This document shows, one piece after another, positions 62,577-64,000 of a DNA stretch of 64,000 bases. This DNA is from Climacteris rufus (Eukaryota; Chordata; Aves; Passeriformes; Climacteridae), in the NCBI GenBank assembly GCA_013398175.1, contig VZRZ01001925.1:1590424-1654423 (forward strand). The letters are read 5' to 3'. The notes beneath the pieces were generated by a model, which saw only the letters and a list, made by a program, of their open reading frames with translations, made no database searches and had not been told where the DNA came from. Position 1 is the first letter of the stretch; every line of letters starts with the position of its first letter. A program made the translations under genes and the position numbers.

Positions 62577-62823
62577 ATGGATGCCCACGTGGACCTCCTG
62601 ACCGAGCTGCAGCTGCTGGACAAGGTGCCCACGCTGGAGCGGCTGCGGGCAGCCCAGAAACGGAGGGCTCAGCAGCTGAAGAAATGGGCACAGTACGAGA
62701 AGGAGATGCAGCACAAGAAGAGGAAGCACGAGAAGAAGAGAAATGCTGTGAACAGGAAGAAAGTGTCTTTTGAAGCCAGCGTTGCTCTGCTGGAGGCTTC
62801 TCTGAGGAACGACGTGGAGGAAG
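62577..62823 (+). CDS. PPP1R16B: PPP1R16B (TIMAP) first coding exon; gene continues beyond window
   Basis: The ATG at 62,577, in the strong context gaagccATGG, opens 82 codons plus one base, ending before the donor GTAGGG. The protein starts MDAHVDLLTELQLL and continues with PTLERLRAAQKRRAQQLKK, nearly as in human PPP1R16B. A basic helical stretch (residues about 23-62) is followed by KVSF at residues 62-65. KVSF is the RVxF-type motif that docks the catalytic subunit of protein phosphatase 1. SFEASVALLEASLRND leads into the ankyrin repeats, which lie on exons to the right of the window. The protein targets PP1 to the plasma membrane through a C-terminal prenylation site and is prominent in endothelial cells and lymphocytes. 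The upstream frame is open, but the match to PPP1R16B begins at this Met. The paralogue PPP1R16A is less likely given this sequence and the ACTR5 neighbour. Confidence 0.96.
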
Positions 62824-64000
62824 GTAGGGCTCTTGTGCCTGGCAGGTTTTGTCTGGCTGCCTGTGAGCTCCGTGTGGTGCCAGGTCCTCTGTGGCGTGCA
62901 GAGGCATCTGTGCTGTCATCCATGGGCTGCCCTTGGTGTGGTGTTGGGCTCCCAAGTGTTGCCATCTCTGATGCAGCTGTGGGGACCTCAAAGCCCCGTG
63001 TGACAGCAGCGTTACCTCGGTTGGCATCAGGGGTGGGTGTCTGAACGCCAGGATAGGGCAGGAGTTATGGCTGAGGTCTGGGGAAAGGAAGGCAGTTTTC
63101 ATCTCTTTCCTTTTTACACTTCCTACTTACAGGAGGTGTGAAGCAATTCTGTGCCTTCTGGGTGTGCCTCTCCGTGGTTTTGTAGGAGTCTGTCGCAGGG
63201 ATTTATATGTCAGTGTAAATCTCTCCAGCTTCCCTGCTTGAGGGCATGGATTCAGAGCTACATGGATGTATGAATGTTTTCCCAAAATATTGGAAAGCAT
63301 GGTTTTGCTTAGTGCTTCCTGTAGAACAAAACTGCAAATTGTTCAGAGATTGGTTTAATTGCATCATTTCAAAGTGGATGAAAGTGCTTTGCTTCTGCTA
63401 CAAAATCTGAAGGGAGGAGGAAAAAATATGTCTAAAAGTCAATAACCATTAGCCTCAGCACAGCATGGGGGAAAACCTGTGAGCTCTGGGGAGCCTGAGA
63501 ATACTTCTCTGCAGAGAAGTAAAAATATCTCTTAGAGGAGAGCTGGAGCAGGCTTTGGGGTTGGTTCTTTGCAAGGGAGCAAAATCAGTGTGATCTTCCT
63601 GATTCCTTGACATGGCAAAGGAAACCTGGCCATGCTTGGGAATGTTGCTCCAGCTTCCAGCATCCTTTGCAAGAAGCAGTGTATGCTTGGCTGGTGTGTG
63701 GGTGGAAGGCAAGGACCTCATGTTGTCTTGTGAAGAATCTCCCCAAAGTCATGTCCCTGTTTCTGAGCAGGCCCTTTGTGTGCTGTAACTTGTCCTTGTG
63801 TGTGTGTCCAGCTCCTGTTTGGAAAGGGAGCACAGGCAGTGGTGACACTGCCTGGGTGGTGTCACAGCATTTGCTGAGCCCTGCTGTGCATCTGTGTGCA
63901 TTTGTGCCCTCTCTGGGAGAGCAGTCCTGTGATAATGCCCTGGAAACTGCAGGCTTTTGTTTGTTCCTTCCTTGCTTTAGAGATTTCATAGCTCTTTCCA
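62824..64000 (+). other. PPP1R16B: PPP1R16B intron after first coding exon (partial)
   Basis: The donor AAG|GTAGGG begins the intron. No further exon, with its expected ankyrin-repeat coding sequence, is seen before the window ends. Some GT-rich sequence lies near 63,797. Nothing else is supported. Confidence 0.8.

Overview
This is nuclear DNA from a vertebrate, most likely a bird. The evidence is: spliced genes with GT-AG introns, copies of CR1 (the chicken-repeat LINE of sauropsids), short introns, and GC-rich promoters lost to runs of N, as is common in bird assemblies. Gene content fits the region corresponding to human 20q11.23. No bacterial, phage or CRISPR features were seen, and no viral sequence was recognised.

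Layout. 1-7,000 has no recognisable coding sequence. A CpG island at about 7,020-7,460 carries a possible minus-strand first-exon donor at 7,153, so an unidentified minus-strand transcript may run left out of the window. Positions 8,556-11,749 hold a three-exon minus-strand gene. Its first 42 residues match adipogenin (ADIG), but it appears to continue to about 223 residues, far longer than the roughly 80-residue mammalian protein. Positions 14,417-22,658 hold ACTR5 on the plus strand. Nine exons were reconstructed, all with consistent phase; the start codon and N-terminus are lost in a 172-N gap. A CR1 copy flanks exon 1 on each side, in opposite orientations. From about 23,360 to 44,800 there is a long stretch with no gene I can support, containing one CR1 tail and some candidate conserved non-coding blocks. 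At about 44,810-45,620 a CpG island, interrupted by a 324-N gap and bordered by a 19-bp minisatellite, is the best candidate promoter and first exon of PPP1R16B. Its first coding exon lies at 62,577-62,823, after an inferred 17-kb intron. The gene continues to the right of the window.

Functional picture. ACTR5 is a nuclear actin-related subunit of the INO80 chromatin remodeller. PPP1R16B (TIMAP) is a targeting subunit of protein phosphatase 1. Adipogenin is a small membrane protein linked to fat storage and lipid droplets. They are neighbours by conserved synteny, not members of one pathway.

The most useful second looks are the unexpectedly long adipogenin-like gene, a false 190-bp duplication around a single N just before the PPP1R16B coding exon, and the repeats beside both promoter gaps. 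I did not find a convincing new biological system; the extended adipogenin is the nearest candidate.
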